A stretch of 64,000 nt of DNA from Phaeospirillum tilakii (GCF_042683125.1 NZ_JBHUIY010000003.1:62001-126000); one strand, 5' to 3'. Numbered from the stretch's first letter, positions 1-8,133 are shown. Notes: generated from the sequence alone by a model not told the origin. Translations and numbers: made by a program.

Positions 1-2
1 TC

Positions 3-653
3 GCCGCCGCCGCCGAGCAATTGTCGGCCTCGATCGGCGAAATCAGCCGGCAGGTGTCGGGCTCGGCCGCGCTGGCGCGCGACACCGCCGAGCGGGCGCG
101 CAAGGCCAGCGACACCCTGACCGCGCTGGTCGAATCCGCCAGCCGGATCGGCGCGGTGGTCACCCTGATCAGCGACATCGCGGCGCAGACCAACCTGCTG
201 GCGCTGAACGCCACCATCGAGGCGGCGCGGGCCGGCGAGGCGGGCAAGGGCTTCGCCGTGGTCGCCAACGAGGTCAAGGGGCTGGCCAACCAGACCGGCC
301 GCGCCACCGAGGAGATCGGCGGACAGGTCACCCAGATGCAGGCGATCACCGAGGAGACGGCGCGGACGATCGAGGACATCATCGCCCAGATCGGCGCGAT
401 CGACACCACCTCGGCCGGCATCGCCGCCGCGGTCGAGCAGCAGGGCGCCGCCACCGCCGACATCAGCCGCAACATCCAGGTCGCCGCCAGCGGCACCGGT
501 CAGGTCGGCGGCGGCATCGCCTCGGTGATCCAGGCGGCCGAACGCACCGGCCTCGCCGCCGGGGCGATCCTGGGCGAGATCCGCGACCTCGCCCGCCAGA
601 CCGGCGAACTCGACCAGCGCCTCGCCGCCTTCCTCGCCCAGATGCGGCAGTAA
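3..653 (+). CDS. Methyl-accepting chemotaxis protein, C-terminal signalling part (5' end outside window)
   Basis: The reading frame is open to the left edge, so only the last ~216 residues are seen. It is the cytoplasmic coiled-coil signalling domain of a chemoreceptor. The highly conserved hairpin tip (QTNLLALNATIEAARAGE, then GKGFAVVANEVK) lies near nt 187-280 and is the site that contacts CheA and CheW. The flanking Ala/Ser/Glu-rich heptads are the methylation helices, and the protein ends in the usual short hydrophobic tail (FLAQMRQ). Sensor, membrane and HAMP parts are missing, so the ligand cannot be guessed. A repeat with two GC hairpins follows within 20 bp of the stop and may terminate transcription. 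Confidence 0.93.
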   Translation, partial: AAAAEQLSASIGEISRQVSGSAALARDTAERARKASDTLTALVESASRIGAVVTLISDIAAQTNLLALNATIEAARAGEAGKGFAVVANEVKGLANQTGRATEEIGGQVTQMQAITEETARTIEDIIAQIGAIDTTSAGIAAAVEQQGAATADISRNIQVAASGTGQVGGGIASVIQAAERTGLAAGAILGEIRDLARQTGELDQRLAAFLAQMRQ

Positions 654-671
654 CGGGATCCCGGCATCACT

Positions 672-830
672 TTTGAACCATTACAAAAATATCACCCGCC
701 CGCCACCCTGCGGTAAGGCGGGCGGTGGCAGTCTCTCCTCATAAGCTTTTGAGCCTCAGCCACTCAGAAAGTCTCCCTCCAGCGACCCGCCCCCGCACCT
801 CCCCCCCTTGGTGCGGGGGTTTCGCGTCTG
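672..830. repeat. Direct repeat copy 1 (left of the nucleotidyltransferase gene)
   Basis: This ~150 bp stretch recurs at 1735-1886 in the same orientation with a few substitutions and small indels. It starts TTTGAACCATTACAAAAA and holds two stem-loops: a 9-bp perfect GC stem (696-704 pairing with 717-725) and a CCCCCGCACC/GGTGCGGGGG stem near 793-818. Between them is an unpaired block ending GTCTCCCTCC. No ORF is convincing in it. It may be a mobile palindromic repeat or a duplicated terminator; the function is unknown. Confidence 0.8.
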
Positions 831-843
831 AGGCAATGGATTC

Positions 844-893
844 CCGGGCTCCGCCCGGACCCGCCAAGGGCCGCAAGGCCCTTGGATCCCTTT
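844..893. repeat. Family A palindromic repeat, single module (A1)
   Basis: Matches the family A module seen six more times in the window: a GGGCTCCGCCC-type inverted repeat, then CCGCCAAGGGCC followed by GGCCCTTGGATCC. The AAGGGCC/GGCCCTT stem is perfect. Only one module is present here, whereas A3, A4, A5 and A7 carry two in inverted orientation. Noncoding. Confidence 0.75.
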
Positions 894-973
894 CCCGGTC
901 GTCGGTGTCGGGCGGCAGCCCCGCTGCGGGACGCCGGGCCACGGCATCCTCTCTGGAAGATTACGCCCCTTCC

Positions 974-1543
974 TCAGCCGACGATGGTTGCCAGCACGGA
1001 CGACTGGGTTGCCGCGTCGATGCCGCGCGCTGCCAGGGCGTTCCTCAGAAGCGACGTGTTGCAGCCATGATCGCGCATCCAGTGGGCGATGAGTTCGGCC
1101 CGGTCCCTGCGGTCGCGGTAGAGTTCGGTTGCCAGCCGCAGTTCGGGCGCCACCACCGCGACGCGATCATCACCAACGGCGATCTCGGAAAAATGCGTCC
1201 AGGGACCGCTGCCGAAGGCCTCGATCCAGGGGGACTGCGACGGAGACTCGACGGTGCTGGCATCGACCTGGACGCCGTCCACCTCGAACGCCGCGTAATA
1301 TTGCCCGCAACAAGGCATCCAGCTCGGCGGGGTCAGGCATCGATGGGCGGCCAGCGCCCGCGCGAAGACATCGACATCGGCACGCGCGCGCGCCAGAAGA
1401 TCGACGTCGCCGGGCTCGATCGGGACCCCGCGCAGCAGGTCTGCCGCCGTGCCGATCAGGCGGTAGCTGAGGGTGCCCTCCCGTGCCGCCAAGCCAAGCA
1501 CGGTGGTGAGCGTGTGGCGCAACTGCTCCGTTGTCAGCGTCAT
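974..1543 (-). CDS. Nucleotidyltransferase-like protein, function unknown
   Basis: 189 residues. Near residues 30-50 it has a GTAADLL stretch followed after about ten residues by DVDLLA, resembling the G-[ST]-x(9,13)-D-x-[DE] core of minimal polymerase-beta-type nucleotidyltransferases. A third acidic residue could be in the FEVDGVQVDAS strand around residue 90. No HEPN/MNT partner gene is adjacent, so a toxin-antitoxin role is unsupported. It stands alone between two long direct repeats (672-830 and 1735-1886), which suggests a gained or duplicated cassette. Assignment of the fold is from motifs only; substrate and role are unknown. Confidence 0.7.
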   Translation of the reverse strand: MTLTTEQLRHTLTTVLGLAAREGTLSYRLIGTAADLLRGVPIEPGDVDLLARARADVDVFARALAAHRCLTPPSWMPCCGQYYAAFEVDGVQVDASTVESPSQSPWIEAFGSGPWTHFSEIAVGDDRVAVVAPELRLATELYRDRRDRAELIAHWMRDHGCNTSLLRNALAARGIDAATQSSVLATIVG

Positions 1544-1734
1544 GAGACCAAGTCCTTCCTGCGGCAGCCCGGCAAGGGTGGGGCGCGTCCATGCCTTCGC
1601 GCGAGGCGGGGGGATCGATATCGGCCGGGCATTTTATCCCGAAAACGGCGGCAGGATCCCCCTCCCGGGAAAGCACCGTCTGAATTTACGGTCATTCCGC
1701 CTGGTGACGCTGATCCGGGCCGAGGCGCGTTATC
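1544..1734. other. Intergenic region upstream of the nucleotidyltransferase gene
   Basis: About 190 bp with no supported gene. It should hold the promoter of the leftward gene. A GGGATAAAAT stretch on the minus strand near 1630-1642 could be part of a -10 element, but no clear -35 was found. Confidence 0.4.
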
Positions 1735-1886
1735 TTTGAACCATTACAAAAAGATCACCCGCCCGCCACCCTGCGGTAAGCCAGGCGGTGGCATCCTCTC
1801 CCCATAAGCTTTTGAGCCTCAGCCACTCAGAAAGTCTCCCTCCAGAGCCCCCCGCACCTCCCCCCTGGTGCGGGGGGTTCGCGTCT
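1735..1886. repeat. Direct repeat copy 2 (right of the nucleotidyltransferase gene)
   Basis: Second copy of the 672-830 sequence, same orientation, with the second hairpin preserved (CCGCACC...GGTGCGG near 1853-1875) and the first weakened by substitutions (GCCAGGCGG instead of GGCGGGCGG). The two copies lie ~1.06 kb apart and bracket one gene, a geometry that permits excision or amplification by homologous recombination. Confidence 0.8.
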
Positions 1887-2020
1887 GGGGGCAGGCGGGC
1901 GGCGTTAGGCGGCCATAAGCGCCGCTTGATCGCGATCCCTCTCGAACCTTGACGGCCGGAGGCGGGACAATGCCCGCCAGCGTCGAACAACGGGTCGATC
2001 CCCGGAAGCGGGAGGGCGTC

Positions 2021-2398
2021 ATGTCGGTTCAGGATCTGTTGGGCCTGATGATCGGCCTGTTGGTGCTGGGAGCCACCACCGTCTATCTGATCGTCGTCTA
2101 CCGTCACCCCGAGTCCTTCCGCTGGCTCGAACTGCCGGGACAGAGCGTCTCCCCCCTGCCCGCGCCGGGCCTGAACGCGGCCGGCCCCGCCCGAGCGTCG
2201 CTGGAGCCCGGGGGCCTTGCGGCCCTTGGCGGGTGGGGGCGGCGCCCGCGTCGGGGCTATTCCAGCCGGCGGCGGAACAGCCACGCGGCGGCGGCGAGCG
2301 TGACCAGCGCGATCAGCCCGAGCGGCAGGGTCTGGGCCAGCACCTCGGCCGCCGGCAGGTCCTTGAGGAAGATCCCCTTCACCACCACCAGGAAATAG
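2021..2398 (+). CDS. Small putative membrane protein whose frame runs into a repeat
   Basis: An ATG with a good ribosome-binding site (GGAGG five bases upstream) opens a frame starting MSVQDLLGLMIGLLVL. Residues ~7-27 form one hydrophobic transmembrane segment, followed by YRHPESFRWLELPG. After about 60 residues the frame enters family A repeat sequence (2206-2250) and then overlaps the 3' end of the opposite-strand permease gene by ~140 bp, so the C-terminal half is probably not native. I read it as a real small single-pass protein extended, or truncated, by repeat insertion. No family recognised. Confidence 0.4.
   Translation: MSVQDLLGLMIGLLVLGATTVYLIVVYRHPESFRWLELPGQSVSPLPAPGLNAAGPARASLEPGGLAALGGWGRRPRRGYSSRRRNSHAAAASVTSAISPSGRVWASTSAAGRSLRKIPFTTTRK
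2206..2250. repeat. Family A palindromic repeat, single inverted module (A2)
   Basis: Reverse-orientation copy of the module: GGGCCTTGCGGCCCTTGGCGGG, then a GGGGGCGGCGCCCGC inverted repeat. It lies immediately downstream of the ybhR-type permease stop and inside the 3' part of the small ORF starting at 2021. Confidence 0.7.
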
Positions 2399-3366
2399 CG
2401 CATCGGGTCGAGCAGGGTCAGCGGCTGCAACCAGTCCGGCATGTTCTCGATCGGGGTGGCGAAACCCGACAGCAGCATCGCCGGCACCATGAACAGGAAG
2501 GCGCCGAGAATCGCCTGCTGCTGGGTCGCCGACAGCGCCGAGATGAACAGCCCGACCCCGATCACCGCGGCGAGGAACACCAGACCGCTGGCATAGAGCA
2601 GCGGCAAGGAGCCGCGCAGCGGCACCCCGAACACCAGCACCGCGGCGAGGATGAACAGGGTCATGTGGACCAGCCCGATCAGCAGCGGCGGGATCACCTT
2701 GCCCAGCAGGATCTCGTGGGTGCGCAGCGGCGACACCAGCAATTGGTCGAAGGTACCGAGTTCGCGCTCGCGCGCCACCGACAGGGCGGTGACCGTCAGC
2801 CCCATCAGCATCGCGATCACCCCGACCAGACTGGGGACCATGAACCAGGGATAGATCAGGTTGGGGTTGAACCAGGTCCGCGTCTCCGCCCCCACCGTCA
2901 GCGGCGCCGCCCGCCGCCCGGCCGGGCTTTCGGCGGCCAGCTCGCGCACGATCTGCTCGACATAGCCGGCGACGATCTGGCTGGCATTGGAGCGGCGCCC
3001 GTCGAGGATGATCTGGAGGTCGGCCGGCCGGCCGGCCTCGAGATCGCGCGAGAAGGTCGGGCCGATCTCGACCGCCGCCAGCACCCATTGGCGATCGATT
3101 GCCGCGCGCAGCTCGGCCGGATCGTGCAGCGGGTGCAGGCCGCGCACCGCCGGGGCGGCGGCGAGGCGCTGGGTCAGTTCCGCCCCCCACCGCCCGCCGT
3201 CGCGGTTGAGCAGGCCGAGATCGACGTTGGTGACCTCGAGGGTGGCGGCGAGCGAGAACACCACCAGCTGCACCAAGGGCGGCACGATCAGGATCATCCG
3301 CCCGCGCGGGTCGCGCAGCACCGCCAGCAATTCCTTGATCACCAGGGCGCGGATCCGGCTCCACAT
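2257..3366 (-). CDS. ybhR: ABC-2 type exporter permease (YbhR-like)
   Basis: 369 residues. The start is the ATG at 3366 (MWSRIRALVIKELLAVL); longer in-frame extensions only read an alternative frame of the upstream permease. The architecture is that of ABC-2 permeases: an N-terminal membrane helix after a KEL...RDPRGRM motif, a large soluble loop (~residues 45-170), then five hydrophobic helices including the typical ARERELGTFDQLLVSP segment. It ends RRRLE. It is the last gene of a cecR-ybhG-ybhF-ybhS-ybhR type operon and begins 2 bp after the stop of the preceding permease, so the two probably form a heterodimeric channel for the YbhF-like ATPase. In E. coli the homologous system is linked to resistance to cefoperazone and chloramphenicol; the substrate here is unknown. 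Confidence 0.9.
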   Translation of the reverse strand: MWSRIRALVIKELLAVLRDPRGRMILIVPPLVQLVVFSLAATLEVTNVDLGLLNRDGGRWGAELTQRLAAAPAVRGLHPLHDPAELRAAIDRQWVLAAVEIGPTFSRDLEAGRPADLQIILDGRRSNASQIVAGYVEQIVRELAAESPAGRRAAPLTVGAETRTWFNPNLIYPWFMVPSLVGVIAMLMGLTVTALSVARERELGTFDQLLVSPLRTHEILLGKVIPPLLIGLVHMTLFILAAVLVFGVPLRGSLPLLYASGLVFLAAVIGVGLFISALSATQQQAILGAFLFMVPAMLLSGFATPIENMPDWLQPLTLLDPMRYFLVVVKGIFLKDLPAAEVLAQTLPLGLIALVTLAAAAWLFRRRLE

Positions 3367-3368
3367 CG

Positions 3369-4493
3369 TCAGTCGATCCTTTTGCGGGTGCGGCGCAGGG
3401 CGATGGCGAAGAACACCGTGCCGATCAGCAGCATCATCCCCATCGCCGGCAGGAACATCGGCCAGAGGTCGCCGGTCAGGAACACCGTCTGCAACGACGG
3501 GATCAGGTAGCGCGCCGGCACGATCGCGGTGAACCACTGGATCGGTTGCGGCATCGAGCCGATCTCGTAGAGAAAGCCCGACAGCAGGAAGGCGGGCAGG
3601 AAGCCGCTGATCAGGGCAAGCTGGGAGGCGAGGAACTGGTTGCGGGTCACCGCCGAGATCAGCAGCCCCTGCCCCAAGGCCGGCATCAGGAAGCAGGCCG
3701 ACAGGGCGTAGAGCGCGCCGAGCGAGCCCCGGAACGGCACCGCGAACACCGTCAGCGCCAGCACCAGACAGATCGTCATCGCCCCCAGCCCAAGCAGGAA
3801 ATAGGGCAGCAGCTTGCCGATCAGCAATTCGGCGGTGGAGAGCGGCGTCGCCATCATCGCCTCCATCGTGCCGCGTTCCCATTCCCGCGCGATCACCAGC
3901 GAGGTCAGCAGGGTGCCGACCAGGGTCATCACGATCGCGATCGCCCCCGGCACCAGGAAATTGCGGCTTTGCAGTTCGGGATTGAACCAGAAATGGGGAT
4001 GAAGGCTGATCGCCGCCCCGCCGCCGCGCTCGGCCGCCTGCCGCGCCGCCCAGGTGGCCAGGGTGGCCTGGACGTAATTGCGGACGAAATTGGCGGTGTT
4101 GGGATCGACCCCGTCGGCGATCACCTGGACCTTCGGCGCCCGCCCGGCGGCGAGGTCGGCCGGCAGCAAGGCCGGGATCACCACCAGCCCGCGCAGCCGG
4201 CCCAGCACGAGGTCCTGTTCCAGCTCGCGGCGGTCGCGCCCCTCGCGCACCGCGAAATAGCGCGAGGCGTGGAAGCTGGCGGCAAGGTCGCGCGCCAGCG
4301 GGGTGGGATATTCCACCACCAGCCCGAGCCGGGTGCGGCTGGCGTCGAGCGAGATGGCGAAGCCGGTCAGCAGCAGCAGCACCACCGGCAGGATGAAGGC
4401 GATCAGGATGCTGCTGGGGTCGCGCAGCACCTGCCGGCTTTCCTTGACGATCAGGGCGGCGAGCCGGCGCAGCCGGGCGGCGGCGGGGCTCAT
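3369..4493 (-). CDS. ybhS: ABC-2 type exporter permease (YbhS-like)
   Basis: 374 residues from an ATG that overlaps the stop of the ATPase gene by 4 bp (ATGA). The N-terminal segment IVKESRQVLRDPSS precedes membrane helix 1; a periplasmic-type domain occupies about residues 50-175 and five helices follow. The signature REWERGTMEAMMATPLS is typical of this subfamily. It ends in a basic RRTRKRID tail. Gene order and the double-ATPase neighbour identify it as the YbhS-type half of the YbhF/S/R transporter. Confidence 0.9.
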   Translation of the reverse strand: MSPAAARLRRLAALIVKESRQVLRDPSSILIAFILPVVLLLLTGFAISLDASRTRLGLVVEYPTPLARDLAASFHASRYFAVREGRDRRELEQDLVLGRLRGLVVIPALLPADLAAGRAPKVQVIADGVDPNTANFVRNYVQATLATWAARQAAERGGGAAISLHPHFWFNPELQSRNFLVPGAIAIVMTLVGTLLTSLVIAREWERGTMEAMMATPLSTAELLIGKLLPYFLLGLGAMTICLVLALTVFAVPFRGSLGALYALSACFLMPALGQGLLISAVTRNQFLASQLALISGFLPAFLLSGFLYEIGSMPQPIQWFTAIVPARYLIPSLQTVFLTGDLWPMFLPAMGMMLLIGTVFFAIALRRTRKRID

Positions 4494-6265
4494 GACGCCG
4501 TCTCCACCGCTGGGGCCTCGCCGGCGCGGATCAGGGCGATGAAGGCCTCCTCCATCGTCGGCAGCGCCGCCCCGGCCGGCACCGCGCGGGCCTTCAGCGT
4601 GTCGGGCGGCCCCAGCGCCAGCACCCGGCCGCGATCGATCAGGGCGATGCGGTCGCAATATTCCGCCTCGTCCATGAAATGGGTGGTGACCAGCACGGTG
4701 ACCCCGGTCTCGACCAGGGCGTTGATGTGGGTCCAGAATTCGCGCCGGGTGATCGGATCGACCCCCGAGGTCGGCTCGTCGAGGAACAGGGCCGCCGGCT
4801 CGTGCATCACCGCGCAGGCCAGGGCGAGGCGCTGCTTGAGCCCGAGCGGCAGATCCCTGGCCGACTGGCGGCGATGGGCGCCGAGGTCGAAGATCTCGGT
4901 CATCAGGGCGATCCGCTCGCGCCGCCGCTCCCGGCCCAGCCCGTAGACCCCGGCGAAGAAATCGAGATTCTGGCCGACGCTGAGATCGCCGTAGAGCGAG
5001 AATTTCTGGGCCATGTAGCCGAGATGGCGCCGCGCCTCGGCCCGCTCGCGCCGCAGGTCGCGCCCGGCCACCCGCCCCTCGCCCGCGCTCGGGCGCAGCA
5101 GGCCGCACAGCATGCGGAAGGTGGTCGATTTGCCGGCGCCGTTGGGACCGAGCAGGCCGAAGATCTCGCCACGCGGGATGGCGAAGCTGATGTCGCGGGC
5201 GGCGGTGAAGTCGCCGAAACATTTGGTCAGGCCGCAGGCCTCGATCACCGGCCGGTCGGCGCCGCCGCCGGCCGGCGGCGACGGCGGCCGGGCCGAATCG
5301 ACCAAGGCGGAGCGGCCGCCGGGGCCGCCGCCGAGCAGATCGACATAGGCGTCCTCGAAGCGGGGTGGCGTCGGCTCCAGCCGGCCGCCGGCCAGGGTGG
5401 CGGCGGCGGGGGCGGCCCCGGCGGCGGTGACCAGCCGGATCGCCTCGCCCTGGATCACCCCGTCGATCACCGCCGGATCGTCGAGCGCCTCGGCCAGCAC
5501 CCGCCGCCGCCGCCCGGCGCTGCCGACCAGCCGCGCCACCCGGCCGGCGACCCGGCCGGTCAGGTCGCCCGGCGGCCCGGCATGCAGCAGCCGGCCGCGA
5601 TCGAGCAGCAGCACCGAGCGGCAGGCCTCGGCCTCGTCGAGATAGGCGGTGGACCACACCACCCCGATCCCCTCGGCGACGAGATGCTCGACCATCGCCC
5701 ACAGGTCGCGGCGCGAGATCGGATCGACCCCGACCCCGGGCTCGTCGAGCAGCAGCAGGCGCGGCGTCTTCAGCAGGGCACAGGCGAGACCGAGCTTCTG
5801 CTTCATCCCGCCCGACAGGCGCCCGGCGAGCCGGCCGGTGAAGCGGGCGAGGTCGGTGAAGCCGAGCAGGCGGTCGAAGGTGGCGGTGCGCTCGGCCGGA
5901 TCGAGCCCGCGCAACTCGGCATAGAGGCGCAGGTTCTCGGCGACGGTCAGATCCTCGTAGAGGCCGAAACGCTGCGGCATGTAGCCGATCTCGGCCTGGA
6001 TCCGCCCCGCGTCGCGCCCGCTGTCCCAGCCCAGCACGCTGATGCTGCCGGCATCGGGCCGCATCAGCCCGGTCATCAGCCGGATCAGGGTGGTCTTGCC
6101 GGCGCCGTCGGGACCGACCAGCCCGGTGATCTCGCCGCCGCGCAGGGAGGCGCTGATCCCGGCGAGCGCGGGCGGCCCGTCGCGGCCGAACCGTTTGACC
6201 ACCCCGTCGAGGCGGACCGCCACCGCCGGAGCGGACGGGGCCGGCTCAGCGGCCGGCGGCGCCAT
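4490..6265 (-). CDS. ybhF: Double-ATPase ABC transporter subunit (YbhF-like)
   Basis: 591 residues from the ATG at 6265, which has GGAGG six bases upstream; an in-frame ATG at 6295 lacks a clear site. Two complete nucleotide-binding domains lie in tandem: Walker A GPDGAGKTT and GPNGAGKST, signatures LSGGMKQ and the degenerate LPLGLKQ, Walker B LLLLDEPGVG and LFLDEPTSG. The degenerate second signature is usual in YbhF. It powers the YbhS/YbhR membrane pair, with the HlyD-like YbhG as periplasmic adaptor. The start overlaps the 3' end of ybhG by 20 bp, consistent with translational coupling. Confidence 0.92.
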   Translation of the reverse strand: MAPPAAEPAPSAPAVAVRLDGVVKRFGRDGPPALAGISASLRGGEITGLVGPDGAGKTTLIRLMTGLMRPDAGSISVLGWDSGRDAGRIQAEIGYMPQRFGLYEDLTVAENLRLYAELRGLDPAERTATFDRLLGFTDLARFTGRLAGRLSGGMKQKLGLACALLKTPRLLLLDEPGVGVDPISRRDLWAMVEHLVAEGIGVVWSTAYLDEAEACRSVLLLDRGRLLHAGPPGDLTGRVAGRVARLVGSAGRRRRVLAEALDDPAVIDGVIQGEAIRLVTAAGAAPAAATLAGGRLEPTPPRFEDAYVDLLGGGPGGRSALVDSARPPSPPAGGGADRPVIEACGLTKCFGDFTAARDISFAIPRGEIFGLLGPNGAGKSTTFRMLCGLLRPSAGEGRVAGRDLRRERAEARRHLGYMAQKFSLYGDLSVGQNLDFFAGVYGLGRERRRERIALMTEIFDLGAHRRQSARDLPLGLKQRLALACAVMHEPAALFLDEPTSGVDPITRREFWTHINALVETGVTVLVTTHFMDEAEYCDRIALIDRGRVLALGPPDTLKARAVPAGAALPTMEEAFIALIRAGEAPAVETAS

Positions 6266-7292
6266 CGCCCGCCTCCACCGCCGGCGGGGGAACATGGACC
6301 GTCACCGGCATCCCCTGGCGCAGGCCGGGATCGGGCTGGTCGATCACCACCCGCAGCCGGTAGACCAGATCGGTGCGCAGATCGGGGGTTTCGACCGATT
6401 TGGGGGTGAATTCGGCCACCGGCGAGATGAAGCCGACCGTGCCGGGGCGCGGCCGCGCCGGCTCGCCGTCGGTGGTGACGGTGACGGCCATCCCGGGATG
6501 GATCCGGCCAAGCGCGGCTTCGGCGACATAGGCGCGCACCCACACCGGCCGTTCGAGCGACAGGGTCAGCACCGGATCGCTGGGCGAGACGATCGCCCCC
6601 GGCTCGCGCAGGCGCGACAGCACCACCCCGGCGGCGGGGGCGCGCAGGTCGGCATCGGCGAGATCGGTGCGGGCGGCGGCCAGCTCGGCCTGGGCGGCGG
6701 CGGCGGCGGCGCGGCCGGCGGCGATCTCCTCGGCGCGGGTGCCCTGTTCGAGCAGGCGGAGGTTTTCGCGCGCCGAGGCGGCGCGGGCGGCGGCCATGCC
6801 GCGATTGGCCTCGGCCTGATCGAGCGCGGCCTGGGCGATGGTGCCGCTGTGGCGCAGGGCGCGGGCGCGCTCCAGCGCCAGCTCGGCGTTGCGCAGGTCG
6901 GCCAGCCGCTCGGCATGGGCGGCGCGGCCGGCGGCGATCTCGGCCGGGCGCGGGCCGGCCACCAGCCGGGTCAGGCTGGCCTCGGCCTCGGCGGCGCGGG
7001 CGAGCGCGGCGGCGACCCGGTCGCGCAGCGGCTGGGGATCGAGCCGGGCCAGCGGCTGGTCCGGCGCCACCCGGTCGCCTTCATCGACCAGCAGCGCGGC
7101 GATGCGGCCGCCGACCCGAAAGCCGAGCTGGGCCTGACGGATATCGACATTGCCGTAGAGGGTCAGTTCGGCCGGGGCGGGGGAACGCCCGGCCAGCCGG
7201 GCCGGCAGATCGGCCCGCCAGCCGGCGAAAGCCAGTCCGCCCGCCAGCAGCAGGACGGCGAGGGAACGGACAACCAGCGCCCGACGGATCAT
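6246..7292 (-). CDS. ybhG: HlyD-family periplasmic adaptor (YbhG-like)
   Basis: 348 residues from an ATG overlapping the cecR stop (ATGA). It has an N-terminal membrane anchor (residues ~7-27), then a biotinyl-lipoyl half-motif (LGFRVGGRIAALLVDEGD), a long Ala/Glu-rich alpha-helical hairpin with repeated LRxxE heptads (about residues 80-200), the second lipoyl half (LRAPAAGVVLSRLREPGA), and a beta-barrel domain. This is the membrane-fusion component of the efflux system, bridging the inner-membrane permeases to an outer-membrane channel. No TolC-like gene is in the window, so a shared TolC is presumed. Confidence 0.9.
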   Translation of the reverse strand: MIRRALVVRSLAVLLLAGGLAFAGWRADLPARLAGRSPAPAELTLYGNVDIRQAQLGFRVGGRIAALLVDEGDRVAPDQPLARLDPQPLRDRVAAALARAAEAEASLTRLVAGPRPAEIAAGRAAHAERLADLRNAELALERARALRHSGTIAQAALDQAEANRGMAAARAASARENLRLLEQGTRAEEIAAGRAAAAAAQAELAAARTDLADADLRAPAAGVVLSRLREPGAIVSPSDPVLTLSLERPVWVRAYVAEAALGRIHPGMAVTVTTDGEPARPRPGTVGFISPVAEFTPKSVETPDLRTDLVYRLRVVIDQPDPGLRQGMPVTVHVPPPAVEAGDGAAGR

Positions 7293-7984
7293 CGCGTCGC
7301 CTCCCCTGCCGCCGGCAGCCCGGCCACCAGCTCTTCGACCAGCCGGCGGATCAGCGCGATCTGCTCCGGCCCCATCGTCTCCCAGCCCATCCCGCGCAGC
7401 ACCGCGCCATGGGCGGTGCGGAACATCAGCACCCCGCCGATCAGGCCGAAGGTGCGCACCCCGACCCATTCGTTGGCCGGATCGAGCCCGGCCACCCGGC
7501 CGACCAGCAGGCGGGCGGCGGCGAATTGCGGCTCCATCCCGACCCGGAACAGATAGTCGAACGCCGGGCTCGGCTCCATCTGCTCGCGGATCACCACCCG
7601 GGCCCAGCTTTCCATCTCGGGCCGGATCAGGAATTCGGCCAGGGTCCGCAGCAGATCGACCAGCAGCACCCGCGCCTCGTCGGCGATGATCGGCTGGCCG
7701 TGCGCCTCGGCGGCGAAGCGGGCGGCGAGACGCAGCCGCAGCGGCCCCATCCGCGCGGCGATGTGGTCGGCGATATGGGCCACCACCGCCTGATACAGCC
7801 CCTCCTTGCCACCGAAATGATAGGGAATGGCCTGGAGATTGACCCCGGCCGCCACCGCCAGCGCCCGGGTGGTGGCGCCGTCATAGCCGAGCCGGCCGAA
7901 CACTTCGATCGCCGCCAGCAACAGCTTGTGGCGGGTGGTGTCGCCGCGCTCGGCGGCAGGGGAACTGGTTTGAGTCCGTTTCAT
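7289..7984 (-). CDS. cecR: TetR-family repressor with CecR/DUF1956-type ligand domain
   Basis: 231 residues. The TetR helix-turn-helix lies at ~residues 18-65 (TRHKLLLAAIEVFGRLGYDGATTRALAVAAGVNLQAIPYHF in two adjacent stretches, ending YHFGGKEGLY). The C-terminal half (WARVVIREQMEPSPAFDYLF) matches the CecR/YbiH-type domain. It heads the efflux operon, with its stop overlapping the ybhG start. A 20-bp palindrome 10-30 bp upstream of its start codon is the obvious operator, implying autoregulation and control of the whole operon. The inducer is unknown. Confidence 0.9.
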   Translation of the reverse strand: MKRTQTSSPAAERGDTTRHKLLLAAIEVFGRLGYDGATTRALAVAAGVNLQAIPYHFGGKEGLYQAVVAHIADHIAARMGPLRLRLAARFAAEAHGQPIIADEARVLLVDLLRTLAEFLIRPEMESWARVVIREQMEPSPAFDYLFRVGMEPQFAAARLLVGRVAGLDPANEWVGVRTFGLIGGVLMFRTAHGAVLRGMGWETMGPEQIALIRRLVEELVAGLPAAGEATR

Positions 7985-7994
7985 CCCTTCAAAT

Positions 7995-8014
7995 TAATCC
8001 ATTCGAATGAATTA
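7995..8014. promoter_or_regulatory. Palindromic operator before cecR
   Basis: TAATCCATTCGAATGAATTA is a 20-bp inverted repeat with a single mismatched pair, centred on ATTCGAAT, starting 11 bp upstream of the cecR ATG. TetR-family regulators bind such short palindromes at their own promoters. The AT-rich sequence stands out in this GC-rich genome. Binding by the encoded regulator is inferred from position. Confidence 0.7.
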
Positions 8015-8025
8015 GGCAAGTGAGA

Positions 8026-8132
8026 CGCGGGCTCTGCCCGCACCCGCCAAGGGCCGAGGGCCCTTGGAACCCTTTGATGATCGAGGGGATCCAAGGGCCC
8101 ACGGCCCTTGGCGGGCGTGGGCAGCGCCCACG
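8026..8132. repeat. Family A palindromic repeat, paired inverted modules (A3)
   Basis: Two modules face each other across a short spacer: CGCGGGCTCTGCCCG...CCAAGGGCC/GGCCCTTGG on the left and GGGATCCAAGGGCCC...GCCCTTGGCGGG with GTGGGCAGCGCCCAC on the right. The whole can fold into one long cruciform. It fills the gap between the HD-GYP gene stop and the cecR promoter. Confidence 0.8.
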
Positions 8133-8133
8133 T

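Noticed and set aside
974..1543. Toxin-antitoxin (MNT/HEPN) module
   Set aside because: No HEPN-like or other small partner gene was found within the repeats or next to them.
2233..3510. Long plus-strand frame opposite the ybhR/ybhS genes (425 codons)
   Set aside because: It has His/Gln/Arg-rich low-complexity composition and is an antisense shadow caused by high GC at third positions of the real permease genes.
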